From Crocinitomix catalasitica ATCC 23190 (GTDB taxonomy: Bacteria; Bacteroidota; Bacteroidia; Flavobacteriales_D; Crocinitomicaceae), in the NCBI RefSeq assembly GCF_000621625.1, contig NZ_JHXV01000039.1, forward strand, positions 1 through 37,607: a stretch of 37,607 bases of DNA, given 5' to 3'. Under the pieces are notes generated by a model that was given only the letters and a program-made list of their open reading frames with translations, had not been told where the DNA came from and ran no database searches. Each line of letters opens with the position of its first letter. Position 1 is the stretch's first letter. Made by a program: the position numbers and the translations under genes. This document shows positions 17,144 to 27,223 of the stretch, in pieces.

Positions 17144-17450
17144 AAATGTAAAAGTATCTAATATATTCTGAAAAATAACCAGATTCATAGTAATATCTTG
17201 CCTGAACCCAACCATTCGGTATAACGAATCTGTTGTCGTAGAATTAGTTGCGTTTTGCTGAATAGAAAACATCTGTTAGCTAAATCTGGAATGATATTAT
17301 TAGCCATTTTAGTTTGCAACTTTGTTCCAATTTATTCTAAAATAGTTGATAAATTGAATATATAAATACATCTGCCCAATATTGGGTCAGTTTTGTTGCG
17401 GAATCATATGGAGTGTGCACTTAGAATACGCAGCCGGGGACAAGCGCAAG
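17064..17450. other. Non-coding stretch between convergent transposase and Rhs operon
   Basis: These 387 bases lie at the 3' ends of two convergent units. They hold a weak hairpin CCCTAA/TTAGGG (17082-17102), a perfect palindrome CCCAATATTGGG (17375-17386) that could end the leftward operon although it has no T run, and a GC-rich patch (17430-17450) directly after the last operon stop codon. A stop-to-stop minus-strand frame at 17142-17243 encodes 33 residues rich in aromatic amino acids (NRFVIPNGWVQARYYYESGY), possibly the remnant of a lost gene end. No complete gene is seen. Confidence 0.4.
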
Positions 17451-17936
17451 CTAATCAAGAATTGCAAAAAAAACATTCTTTTGAAACCTACAAAAAATAC
17501 CACTTGTTTTTTGTAAAAGCTCATCATCAAAAATATACGGCCTGACCTTCAGCTTTATAACATCCCCAGAAACAACGCTTGACAACTCAAAATCTAATTT
17601 TCTCGGATCTATTAGGACAGACACTCCCAAGCTATCATTTAGAATAATTTCTATAACACCAATAGTTTGTCCGACATTATGTCTATAGCCTCCTTGGCAA
17701 TAGCTAATAAAAACGCCTTCAATAGTTTTGGCCACCATGAAAGTTTTATAATTTTCTTTCGGACAAACAAACCCTGATTCACCAATCGAATACTCGATTG
17801 AGTCATTTTCCTTATAATATAATTCAACCCCGTCAATTATAATAATGGAATCCTGCTTGACTACACCTGCTTGACTATAAACAAAATGAGAACTTAAAAA
17901 TAATAAGCCGAGAATATAAATTATTTTTTTCATCAT
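17451..17936 (-). CDS. Secreted 161-aa protein of unknown function, coupled to the Rhs gene
   Basis: I do not recognise this family. The protein has a clear signal peptide (MMKKIIYILGLLFLSSHFVY, then SQA), so it acts outside the cytoplasm. The mature part of about 138 residues looks beta-rich (DGVELYYKENDSIEYSIGES; VIKLKVRPYIF) and has three Cys. The start ATG overlaps the TGA of the 2856-aa Rhs gene in an ATGA junction, and it is the last gene of the operon. By position it could protect against, or assist, the C-terminal domain of that Rhs protein, as immunity genes do in polymorphic toxin loci; an envelope location would suit a target there. This role is inferred from position only. Confidence 0.75.
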   Translation of the reverse strand: MMKKIIYILGLLFLSSHFVYSQAGVVKQDSIIIIDGVELYYKENDSIEYSIGESGFVCPKENYKTFMVAKTIEGVFISYCQGGYRHNVGQTIGVIEIILNDSLGVSVLIDPRKLDFELSSVVSGDVIKLKVRPYIFDDELLQKTSGIFCRFQKNVFFAILD

Positions 17937-20900
17937 TCAGTTATATCTGTTTTAAAATCGACCGCCTCACCACCTGTGGCTTCTATTACGCTATCTGTTG
18001 TCACAAAACCGACAGGCTGATGTAAATTCGGAGTCTCCCCTTCCTTATACATATACACAGCCCATATTGAATTGTTTTTGTCTTCTGATTCTGAGCCATA
18101 ATCCAACAATTTAATATAATCAAATTTGTAATTTCCTTTTGTTATACTTACAACTGAAATATCCTCTTTAATTAAATTTGGGGATCTACTCGTGATACCT
18201 GGATATGCTTCCTTCAAAATTTTAGTTTCTTTATCTATACCATCTTGATGAGCATCACTAAAGCTTTCGCTAGAACTAAGTCTTTCCTCAATAAAATGGC
18301 CTACTAAAGCTTCTTTAAATTTATCCATACCATCTAAAAGAGATAAATCATGCATATCAACTTCATTACTTCCTCCATCTCTTACATCTCCATCTACAAG
18401 AATTTTATCTGATTCCAAAACAGCATCAACAGTTACGGTAATATCCTTCGCAGTAATTGCAGAGATAATGGTGGTTTCAAATTCAGTCAATCCTTCTTTT
18501 GTGCCCCCATCTATATAATTATATGATATCATTCCTGTTTCTTGATCTCTTGTAATTGTAATATTCTTCAAAAAGCCTTCAGTCATAGATACAAATTTTT
18601 CTGCCTCTTTTCCAGTTACAACAAAATCATTTCCATCAAAATCCACAAATAAAATCGGTGAATTTCCAGCAAAACAATATAGACTAAGCTCAGGATATTT
18701 CTTTTCAAGAGCATCCCCGCTCAACCATCTCCCAACTCTTGGATTAAACAACCTCGCCCCAAAGTCATAACTAGTCCCTTTATCCCCCGTCACCTCGTCA
18801 TCTTTCTCCATACCATTGAACCCATAACGGTAATCCTCTTCACTACCATTCCTGTTAGGCAACAGCATACCAAAGGGATAGTAATCACTATACGAAACCA
18901 CATCTGCTGTATAATAATCTAATATACCTGATCCTTCAAAGGTTTCCATCTGCAACTTCCTATCCGAAACAACTTCAAGCACGTTACCTAAATGGTTAGA
19001 TAATTCATACATTTTATCACCGACAACTTGATTGTTGTTTGCTACTTCTATTGTAAACTCAGGATCGTAACTTGCAAGCACCATTAACTCAGGACTTTCG
19101 AGTCCTAATCTACTATTTCCATATATGCTACGTTCTGTCAAAGTCAGTTCTTTGTATGGTTCTGTTTCGTTATCTGTTAACGTATAAGTACTCATAACAT
19201 TGCCTTGGGCGTCCCTAATATAATAAGTTTTATTTAATAAAGTGTTACTATTGTTTCGAACTATTTTAATAATTCGGTTACCCATGGCATCATAAACGAA
19301 TTCTAAATTGTTTTTAGAACTCCCTAACTCACGAATTATTTTGTGCACTTTTCCAGTAACTTTCCATTCAATAGATACGATCTCCTCTTGCTTATCTTGA
19401 ATTAATTGACCAATTTCATCATAAGCATAATTATTAATATCATCATATTCTTCGTCATAAACGACAAGCGATAGTTGATCAGCTAAGTCTCCAAGTCCTG
19501 CATCTCCTATCATATCATGTACATAAATGAGTTTGTTATTGTTTAATGGATCGTCATAATGATATTTAAAACTATCTATATGTATTTTTTCTGTTTCATC
19601 CCACCCCCACCTGTTGAGTTCATCAAGATTTCCATTAGAATCATAACTATAATTACTAGCATATCTAGATTCTGGCGATGCTGCTCCGTTTAAATGTTCT
19701 TGTGCCATTTTACGGATCCGGTTCAATTGGTCGTAATTATACATTTTATGGCTTGTACCAATATGAACTTCGTCTTTATCAGTGCTAGCAGTATACATTT
19801 CTTTGATGTTGCCATTATATAGATTCTTGCTATGCGAACTTGCAATTATACCTTCACTATACGCTAAAAAGTCATTTCCATGTCTTGCTTGATAATCATT
19901 ATCATAATAATGTAAACTATAGCCGTAAACATCTTTACCAATCATACTGTTTATACCAACTTTACTATCTTTCCCTTGATCGTGGTGAGCTGATAAATCT
20001 TCTGAATTAACGCCTTTAAGCCAACCTTGTATGGTATAGGCAAAATCTGTTGCTTGTACTTTTTTATCTCCTATTTCTACTCTTGCTAGTGGTCCGTGAT
20101 TGTAATAAAAATACTTGGCGTCTTGTTCCCAAATTATTTTGTCTTTTGAGGTACGAACATTGGTAATTCGGTTGTCGGAATCATATTCGTATTCATGAAT
20201 AAATTGATCTACCGAATCTTTTTGATAAGTAACATGTTTAACATTACCACTTACTAAATCGTATTCATATTGGGTTTTCTTTTCTGCCTGCCCTAAAACT
20301 AACAAGTCAGCATCTGATATTTTCTGGATGAGTTCTTTTACATTTCCATGTACGTCATAATCATAAAATGTAGCATTATCAAAACCTGTATAAGCTTCTT
20401 CATCATAACTTTCGTAATAATACACGCCTGTTATACGATTACGTGTATTGTCAGCTGAATAATCCTCAAAATCTCCAGGGACTGCTCCTACAAGTTCGTC
20501 ATATTTGGTAAGGGTAACTTCTTCTTTTGAGATAAATCCGGTAAGATCCTTAAATTCAACTTCCTTTAAGTCTACTACTAATCCACCATATGTAAATTGC
20601 CCATTCTCATTAAAATTGTAACCACTTGATAAAGTCATTTCTCCTACTTCTACTATACGACCTAATCCATCGTATTTTGTATAGCTAAATTGTTCCTCAT
20701 TTCCTGATAAAACTTCATCGTCGTATGCCAATTGTTTGGCATTTTGAGACACGACTAATCTTCCCAAATAATCATAAGCAAAATAACTTTCTCCGCCATC
20801 GGGAGTTTCTTGCCAAACAAGCTGGTTGAGTGAATTATAATGGTATTGGGTTTGGTATGTGTGCTTTGGGATTACATCTGGTTCTTCATCATCAAGATTA

Positions 20901-23900
20901 GCCGGACTGTTATTGTTTTTTCGAGCAATATTAACACTTTCCATATCAATAGTTGTTTCTATTCTGTCAACTCCTTTTGGTGGCACGGTTTGCACTAAAT
21001 TACCTGCCTGATCATAATAATACAAGGTGTAATGGTACTCTTTATCTGGATAGTCCATCTCGTAATTTTCAATAAGGCTGCTAATGGCACCTTCTAAATA
21101 ACGTTGTCGGAAACTTGCTCGGGTATTTTCAAGGTAAGTTTCATAATCTGTTGTTGCATTGACTGTATCAACATTAGCGGTATAATCTTCGCATGGTAAT
21201 TCGATTATCGTATCTATTTCAATGCTCATTGGGTTAGGACAAAATTGATTGTCTAGCATATAAATATCGTTCACATAAGTTGTCCACTGCTCTTCTGAAT
21301 CTACATTATCAAGGTAATCGTCATATCCATCAATAACATCCTCCATATCTGTTGTCTCTAAGCTCACGTCATCGTAATATGAAAAGCTTAGTGTTAACTC
21401 GGTTAAACTAAATTCTGCGATTGTTAGATAATGATCATCTTCGGGTGAAGTGATTCCAAAGGTTGTTAAATAATATATATATGCAGCTGTTGAATAAGCA
21501 AAGTTGGTTTCACAAAACTCCTCTTTTGTATAGGTTTTAAAAAGAAACGCATCTGCATCTAACGCAATTATATCATCATTTAGATCTGTGACTTTATCAT
21601 TGTATGCCTTCCACTGTTCATCACAGCTATTAGGAGCAATGGCTAGTGGAGTACAATCATTACATGGGGCGTAGTTAAAGCAGTTTGTTCGTTGTTCAGG
21701 TGATCCCTGTAATTCTAAAACTACTGTACTTTCATCTGTTAACAAACCTGTAACTGTAATATCATATCCAGGCTCATTTGGAGTGATTACAACATCTATT
21801 ATAGATTCAAGATTTAGCAAACTGCCAGCTGATGATATTGAAAACTGGAAATCATGACAGCTAGGATCTTTAGATAAATAAAACTTAAAAGCAGTACTCG
21901 TCAAATCATAATCATATATTCCAAACTCCACATCTATAAAATCTGCCGTAAAATCTGTGAATGGAAGAATGTTTTTTAATTCTACAATAGGATCTGATGG
22001 ATCATAATTTATAGGTGCTACAGGAGAAGTAATTAAAACATAATTCATTAATTCTTTTATTCTATTTTCTAAATCACTTTTATCTCCTGGTCCACAATCA
22101 TCACAACCCAAGTCTAAATCTAGTACATAATCTGTTGCTGCATCTACAAATTCAACGGTTCCTGTTATACTATGAGATTCTGGTTCTAATCCTGTTGGAT
22201 CTAAATAATTAATGGTTAACTCACTTGTTATGGGATCAAATGATGCGCCTACATATATATCTGTTGCTGCAAGTGCACTAGCAAAAGTGATGGTTATTTT
22301 ACGAACATCACTTGTTAAAGTAATTACATGGTCGAGACCAAAGGTTTTACTTGTTATTTGGGCTGTCAATCCATAATCACTCAACTGGGTTTCTATTTCT
22401 GTGCCTGCATACCAAGCTATATGAGAACTAAGCGATTCAACGGATGGTATTAAGTCTAATTTTTCTGAGACAAATAATTTATTGTAAAGTGCGCCTAGTG
22501 CATCACCAAATGATTCTGGTCGACCACATGGAATTGGGTAATCACATTCGCCAATAGCTACTTCTGTACGACCGGATAATACAACCTCTACAGTATCTAA
22601 TCCAACTACCACTTTTGCCAAAACTTTAAACAGGTAATCGTCTGCAATTAATGAATTGGGGATATAATACATCATTTCCATACCTACTATATTTGTCCAA
22701 TTCCAAGCCCAATCAACTGTTGGTTTTTCTAATATTATAGAATTATCTAATTCTAAACCATCAACTGTATTGGTTGCAGTAAACTTTAAATCTACCCCCA
22801 CTGCTGCCGTTGTAATATTTACAGGATATGGTGATACAACATCTGGGTCTGGGCGAAGACCTCCTCCCATTTCGAAATATAAGTCTCTGGTAAATTCAGG
22901 TATTAAATCACTATCAGTTACTGAAGGTGTGAATAAACCACGATGTGCCATTCCATTTAAGAACATTTCTACGTCTAGAATAAAAGCACATTTCCCTGTT
23001 GAGCCATATGTAGCTGCATCAGCTTCTTCACTCAATGCCTCTATAGCTTCATCATCTGGGAGACTGGCATCATATAAATTGTCGATTCGTGTAAATCTTG
23101 GAATATCTTCTGCAAACCGTCGTGAATACAGACCATCCATCCATGGGTAAGGTTCATCTTCGCTTCCCGCTGAAATTATTGCATCTAAATATAAACTTAC
23201 GATTGTACCAAAAAAAGTTTCGTATTGAATAAAACCTAAAATGGCTGGAGGTGTAGGTCCTACTGCCGAACCTATAAAATCATTATAACAGCCATTTCTA
23301 ATCGCATGCATATCTCTGAATAATTGATCGACTTTTCGCTTTTCCCCTAAGTAAGTTTGTTTATAAGTTGCCCAGATGTGATCAAGCTGATCGTCTGTGT
23401 AAGAGCCAGTCTCTAAAGCATCTAAATCTCCGGGTAAAGTACAATCCCCATCCAAATCTAATCCACATAATACCACTCGCATACTATACTCCCAAATATT
23501 CCATCCTGACCCTTTATAATTGGTCATGATTTCTTCCATTAAATTTTCCTTTATCCCGTTTCCGTCAACATACTCACCTAAAATCATAGTAGCATCATCT
23601 AACAATACATAATCATCTATTATAACATAAGGGTCTTTATCCATTAGAGGAAAATCATCTATAAATGGATTTCCAATTAAGTCAACCCCCAAAACATTAC
23701 CAATTGATTTAGCATCAGAATAACTAGTCACGTGCTGTAAATAATTATTATAGGTCTCTGAACTGATATTTTCACTTCCCACTAAAGCTGTTTCAGAACA
23801 GATTTCTTCAGTATAAGCCAAATAACAATACTCTGGATGGTATTCAATTAAAAACTCACTCCAATGCGACTTCCAATGAGGGAAAACATCACTGAAATGC

Positions 23901-26503
23901 AATAAATATTTTGCATTTAAGCTATATGTTCCCGATTCTGCAGGAGTACCCCCTAAGCCTTCACTTACCCCTAAAGGCGTAATTGGTGGTGTATAATCTG
24001 CTCCATCAAAATAGGTTAATACTTCATATGACAAACCTGTTACTTCATCAGTATAGTCGGACGAGGGGTAATGCCAGTTTTTATCAATATTTAATGTCCC
24101 TTGTCCTAAAACATTTGGTGAATTAAAAACACTAGTCAAATCATCGGCTTCCGTGCCTCCATATTGACCTCCTGGACTTAAGTCTGATAACATCATTCGT
24201 TTAGCAATAAAACAGGCGTTTAATCCCATTTCATCAAAAATCAAATCTTCTTCTGGAATCGTATCACCACAATCTACTGTAGATATAAAAAAGTCATCAA
24301 AAGTCAATAAACATGGATTATTGGCCATGTAATGATCTGTATATTTATCTAAAGTATCTTTATTGACACGGATAAGTTTTGATACGGTATAACTCCCTTT
24401 ATCAAGTGTACTTTTAAACGAATAACTTTTATCTAAACCTGTCGAAGAGGTATACATGGGATCAGCAGTTGATCCTGAAATTATATCGGTGATTACTCCG
24501 GTTATTGTTGCACTCTCGCCCTCTTTTACAACGCTATAACCACAATCGTCTGATACATTTAAGCCTAAGTTATAGGCATAAGGATAACCTATTCCTAACA
24601 AACTTAAACAACTATCTTGAAAAACGCCTGTTCTTACACGATAATCAAATTCATAATCTACACCATTATCGGTACAACCTAATTGGGTGTTAAATCGCAA
24701 AGCGTCAACTAGTGGACTAAAAGTAGGACTTACAAATTTTTCATTGTCATCAATATCGGTATCTACACTATCTACATGTTCTTTATTTAAAAGGTCTACA
24801 CTCTGCAGAACATGTTGCCCTCCACCCTCTTCTGCTAAAGACATTAAACTTGGATCTGCGCCATTGCCTCCTGTAGTATTATCTCCAGCTAATGATGTCG
24901 CGATTACACGTCCTTGAGGATCTAAATAACTAACACTTACCTGTCCATTCGCGTCGACAACCATGTTTTTTTTGTACCTACTTTTATAACCTACTTGGTA
25001 TCCAAATAAACGGTTGAGTTCTTCTTGAAAGGGTTGTAAATAATAATATTTTATAGCATGTTCACCATCTAATATAAAATCTCTTCCAACTCCACTTTGG
25101 GAACGGATTCGACCTGTATTATCGGGTGTGTATTGGACTTGTACAAAGGGTATCGTATCAGCATCGGGAACATAATCTTGCCAATTGCCTTGGGCTGAAG
25201 GCACAGATGAATAATATCTTGAGGCTCCACTTTCAGTACTCATTCCTTTCACTGCGGCTTCACAAACTCCTGTATCCCAATCAAAATCATAATGACTATA
25301 GGGTACACTTAACCTATTCACATTTAAACTGGAATAATATTTTAATGCACTATTGCCTACAGGCGTTGGTAATATTTGTATAGCACTACGACCTTGGTTG
25401 TCATAAACATTCTCACCTACAATGGCTTCTTTATTGCTATTGATTCTGGTCACCGTTTGACGGTTACGTAAACTGCCATCAAAATAGGAAACGATTTCTT
25501 TTTTCTTCCCTTCTTCTGCATAAACAGCTTGGTATTGCCAATTTTTTAATGACTCATGTTCAACTGACACGCGCACATAATGTGGCCAATCTAAAACCTT
25601 ATCTTTGGACCCAATACCAGAACTCCATTTACCATATTTACGCTTGTCTGTATCTGCCAATTCTGCATCGGTCCAAACTCCTACCGCACGAACACGATAG
25701 ATAATATATCCTTTGGCATAAATTAAAGGAATTCGATAACGCTGAGCCTTTGTGATAACACGGGTGTTGTTTAACTCAAAGTCCCGCTCGTTAAATGAAA
25801 TTTTATCTGCACCCAAAAAACCAGTAAATGTATTCCTATAATTATCAACCCAAGTCCACTCCAATTCATATTCTTCCGCTCCTTCGATATAATCCCACCA
25901 AAATTCTAGCTCTTGTTCATTTTCTTCAATCTCTGCTGCAAGTCCCAAATCATGTGTTATTGTTTCTAAATTATTATCTGGATTAAACTTTACTGAATTA
26001 CATCCCAATACAGGTAGCTCCTCCGTATCTAAATCATAGTATCTATCTATTGTTAGCTCGGCTTCTAAATACAAATTACTTGGTATAACTCCTCCAACGC
26101 CCTCTACTTCTATGACATATCGATGGAAACCTTCCCTTTTATAATAATTTAAATCTGTTGTATTAAGGCCACCAATAGGTGAATAATCTACTGTCAAAGT
26201 CACTTCTTCTTCGTCTACTAAACCTCCTAAATTATCATAAGCTTTTATTACAACATCTAAATTAAATGTATAAGCACTCATATATCCATAACTCGTGCGC
26301 TCATCAATACCTAATTTTAACAACAAAGTAGCTGATTTGTCTTTGAAAGTACCTGAAAGTAATTCGGGGAATCGACCGTCGACAATTGCTAAGCTAAAAT
26401 CGCTGCCCAATTTTGTTGAACTCGCACGATTCGTATAGGTCTCCTCCATTGAATACAATGTGGTACTTATTAAAAGAGTGAAGATGTAAACAAAAAATTT
26501 CAT
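17933..26503 (-). CDS. Giant Rhs/YD-repeat protein with core domain and distinct C-terminal domain
   Basis: This 2856-residue secreted protein has a signal peptide (MKFFVYIFTLLISTTLYS). Residues about 190-310 look like a fibronectin-type domain. The stretch at about 320-400 (VSYFDGSLRNRQTV, DNQGRSAIQILPTPVG) resembles the DUF6443 start of Bacteroidota Rhs proteins. A long, poorly conserved region with paired Cys (CDDCGPGD, CNDCTPL) extends to about 1815. YD repeats (YYYDQAGNLVQTVPP, YHYNSLNQLVWQETPDG, YDYLGRLVVSQNAKQ) run from there to about 2540, then the Rhs core (YYPFGMLLPNR, ARLFNPRVGRWLSGD, FAGNSPILFVDFDGND) to about 2625. The last 235 residues are unrelated to Rhs and contain GHFIEER (His2736) and DAHQDG (His2752). 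Such proteins form a shell around a C-terminal cargo. No T9SS sorting domain is visible at its end. Confidence 0.9.
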   Translation of the reverse strand: MKFFVYIFTLLISTTLYSMEETYTNRASSTKLGSDFSLAIVDGRFPELLSGTFKDKSATLLLKLGIDERTSYGYMSAYTFNLDVVIKAYDNLGGLVDEEEVTLTVDYSPIGGLNTTDLNYYKREGFHRYVIEVEGVGGVIPSNLYLEAELTIDRYYDLDTEELPVLGCNSVKFNPDNNLETITHDLGLAAEIEENEQELEFWWDYIEGAEEYELEWTWVDNYRNTFTGFLGADKISFNERDFELNNTRVITKAQRYRIPLIYAKGYIIYRVRAVGVWTDAELADTDKRKYGKWSSGIGSKDKVLDWPHYVRVSVEHESLKNWQYQAVYAEEGKKKEIVSYFDGSLRNRQTVTRINSNKEAIVGENVYDNQGRSAIQILPTPVGNSALKYYSSLNVNRLSVPYSHYDFDWDTGVCEAAVKGMSTESGASRYYSSVPSAQGNWQDYVPDADTIPFVQVQYTPDNTGRIRSQSGVGRDFILDGEHAIKYYYLQPFQEELNRLFGYQVGYKSRYKKNMVVDANGQVSVSYLDPQGRVIATSLAGDNTTGGNGADPSLMSLAEEGGGQHVLQSVDLLNKEHVDSVDTDIDDNEKFVSPTFSPLVDALRFNTQLGCTDNGVDYEFDYRVRTGVFQDSCLSLLGIGYPYAYNLGLNVSDDCGYSVVKEGESATITGVITDIISGSTADPMYTSSTGLDKSYSFKSTLDKGSYTVSKLIRVNKDTLDKYTDHYMANNPCLLTFDDFFISTVDCGDTIPEEDLIFDEMGLNACFIAKRMMLSDLSPGGQYGGTEADDLTSVFNSPNVLGQGTLNIDKNWHYPSSDYTDEVTGLSYEVLTYFDGADYTPPITPLGVSEGLGGTPAESGTYSLNAKYLLHFSDVFPHWKSHWSEFLIEYHPEYCYLAYTEEICSETALVGSENISSETYNNYLQHVTSYSDAKSIGNVLGVDLIGNPFIDDFPLMDKDPYVIIDDYVLLDDATMILGEYVDGNGIKENLMEEIMTNYKGSGWNIWEYSMRVVLCGLDLDGDCTLPGDLDALETGSYTDDQLDHIWATYKQTYLGEKRKVDQLFRDMHAIRNGCYNDFIGSAVGPTPPAILGFIQYETFFGTIVSLYLDAIISAGSEDEPYPWMDGLYSRRFAEDIPRFTRIDNLYDASLPDDEAIEALSEEADAATYGSTGKCAFILDVEMFLNGMAHRGLFTPSVTDSDLIPEFTRDLYFEMGGGLRPDPDVVSPYPVNITTAAVGVDLKFTATNTVDGLELDNSIILEKPTVDWAWNWTNIVGMEMMYYIPNSLIADDYLFKVLAKVVVGLDTVEVVLSGRTEVAIGECDYPIPCGRPESFGDALGALYNKLFVSEKLDLIPSVESLSSHIAWYAGTEIETQLSDYGLTAQITSKTFGLDHVITLTSDVRKITITFASALAATDIYVGASFDPITSELTINYLDPTGLEPESHSITGTVEFVDAATDYVLDLDLGCDDCGPGDKSDLENRIKELMNYVLITSPVAPINYDPSDPIVELKNILPFTDFTADFIDVEFGIYDYDLTSTAFKFYLSKDPSCHDFQFSISSAGSLLNLESIIDVVITPNEPGYDITVTGLLTDESTVVLELQGSPEQRTNCFNYAPCNDCTPLAIAPNSCDEQWKAYNDKVTDLNDDIIALDADAFLFKTYTKEEFCETNFAYSTAAYIYYLTTFGITSPEDDHYLTIAEFSLTELTLSFSYYDDVSLETTDMEDVIDGYDDYLDNVDSEEQWTTYVNDIYMLDNQFCPNPMSIEIDTIIELPCEDYTANVDTVNATTDYETYLENTRASFRQRYLEGAISSLIENYEMDYPDKEYHYTLYYYDQAGNLVQTVPPKGVDRIETTIDMESVNIARKNNNSPANLDDEEPDVIPKHTYQTQYHYNSLNQLVWQETPDGGESYFAYDYLGRLVVSQNAKQLAYDDEVLSGNEEQFSYTKYDGLGRIVEVGEMTLSSGYNFNENGQFTYGGLVVDLKEVEFKDLTGFISKEEVTLTKYDELVGAVPGDFEDYSADNTRNRITGVYYYESYDEEAYTGFDNATFYDYDVHGNVKELIQKISDADLLVLGQAEKKTQYEYDLVSGNVKHVTYQKDSVDQFIHEYEYDSDNRITNVRTSKDKIIWEQDAKYFYYNHGPLARVEIGDKKVQATDFAYTIQGWLKGVNSEDLSAHHDQGKDSKVGINSMIGKDVYGYSLHYYDNDYQARHGNDFLAYSEGIIASSHSKNLYNGNIKEMYTASTDKDEVHIGTSHKMYNYDQLNRIRKMAQEHLNGAASPESRYASNYSYDSNGNLDELNRWGWDETEKIHIDSFKYHYDDPLNNNKLIYVHDMIGDAGLGDLADQLSLVVYDEEYDDINNYAYDEIGQLIQDKQEEIVSIEWKVTGKVHKIIRELGSSKNNLEFVYDAMGNRIIKIVRNNSNTLLNKTYYIRDAQGNVMSTYTLTDNETEPYKELTLTERSIYGNSRLGLESPELMVLASYDPEFTIEVANNNQVVGDKMYELSNHLGNVLEVVSDRKLQMETFEGSGILDYYTADVVSYSDYYPFGMLLPNRNGSEEDYRYGFNGMEKDDEVTGDKGTSYDFGARLFNPRVGRWLSGDALEKKYPELSLYCFAGNSPILFVDFDGNDFVVTGKEAEKFVSMTEGFLKNITITRDQETGMISYNYIDGGTKEGLTEFETTIISAITAKDITVTVDAVLESDKILVDGDVRDGGSNEVDMHDLSLLDGMDKFKEALVGHFIEERLSSSESFSDAHQDGIDKETKILKEAYPGITSRSPNLIKEDISVVSITKGNYKFDYIKLLDYGSESEDKNNSIWAVYMYKEGETPNLHQPVGFVTTDSVIEATGGEAVDFKTDITE

Positions 26504-26515
26504 ATCTATCTTAAT

Positions 26516-27220
26516 TTAATTTGAACGAAGATCTATAACTTCGTAATTCGAATACTTACCTATACCAGCAATAACTTGGTTTGATTGATTAATATAATTT
26601 GCTGTACTCAAAATATTATCCTTATCCCTCCAACCTTTTTTAAAATATGTATAGTCAACAACGAGTTTTGGTAAACTCTCTTCTTTTGAAAAAAAGTCTT
26701 TAGAAAAATCCATTTTCGTCGAATAATAAAATGTCATTTGAGAAATCAAATAATCTTTCGTGACAATTAGTTTTATCTTACTGAAAGGAAGATTTATTTC
26801 ATCTTTGATTAATAATTCTATGTATTTTTCTCCATTGATATCTTGTACATATAGTTTTTCACAAAAGGTCAATAAAACATCTATTTTATAATCTAAAATT
26901 TGCGCAGGGACCGCATTTGAAATAAATATACGTTGCTCCTTATTGTCAATTTTTAAATTGAATTCATCAGATGTGAGCAACTCAAAATCTTCAACGGTTC
27001 TATAAGTATTGGTGCCATACATTAAAAAGACGGATTGATCAAAACTGTATTTATCCAAAGAATTATGTGATTTATATAATGAGTAATTCATTTTCAATTC
27101 CAATGAATTTATTCCTTCATAATTTTGTCTTACTTTATTCAAGAATGACTCAGGTGTTTCAGCCGAAAATCCTTGTAAAGTAAAAAATATTATAAGTGAT
27201 AATCTAAATAACTTAATCAT
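26516..27220 (-). CDS. LolA-like periplasmic protein
   Basis: This 234-residue protein has a signal peptide (MIKLFRLSLIIFFTLQGFSA). The opening ETPESFLNKVRQNYEGINSL, followed by alternating strands (LELKMNYSLYKS; YIELLIKDEI; KIKLIVTKDYLISQMTFYYS), is the pattern of LolA/LolB-fold proteins, which carry lipoprotein acyl chains across the periplasm. It is shorter on Arg and more acidic than housekeeping LolA, and sits between two Rhs-system genes with gaps of 3 and 12 bases, so it is more likely a dedicated accessory protein than the general carrier. Fold assignment is by pattern only and may be wrong; an unrelated DUF with the same half-barrel fold is possible. Confidence 0.6.
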   Translation of the reverse strand: MIKLFRLSLIIFFTLQGFSAETPESFLNKVRQNYEGINSLELKMNYSLYKSHNSLDKYSFDQSVFLMYGTNTYRTVEDFELLTSDEFNLKIDNKEQRIFISNAVPAQILDYKIDVLLTFCEKLYVQDINGEKYIELLIKDEINLPFSKIKLIVTKDYLISQMTFYYSTKMDFSKDFFSKEESLPKLVVDYTYFKKGWRDKDNILSTANYINQSNQVIAGIGKYSNYEVIDLRSN

Positions 27221-27223
27221 ACA

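Noticed and set aside
22770-25383. Plus-strand frames of 62-126 codons inside the 2856-aa gene.
   Set aside because: They are short, have no start context or motif, and lie opposite a continuous 2856-codon frame.
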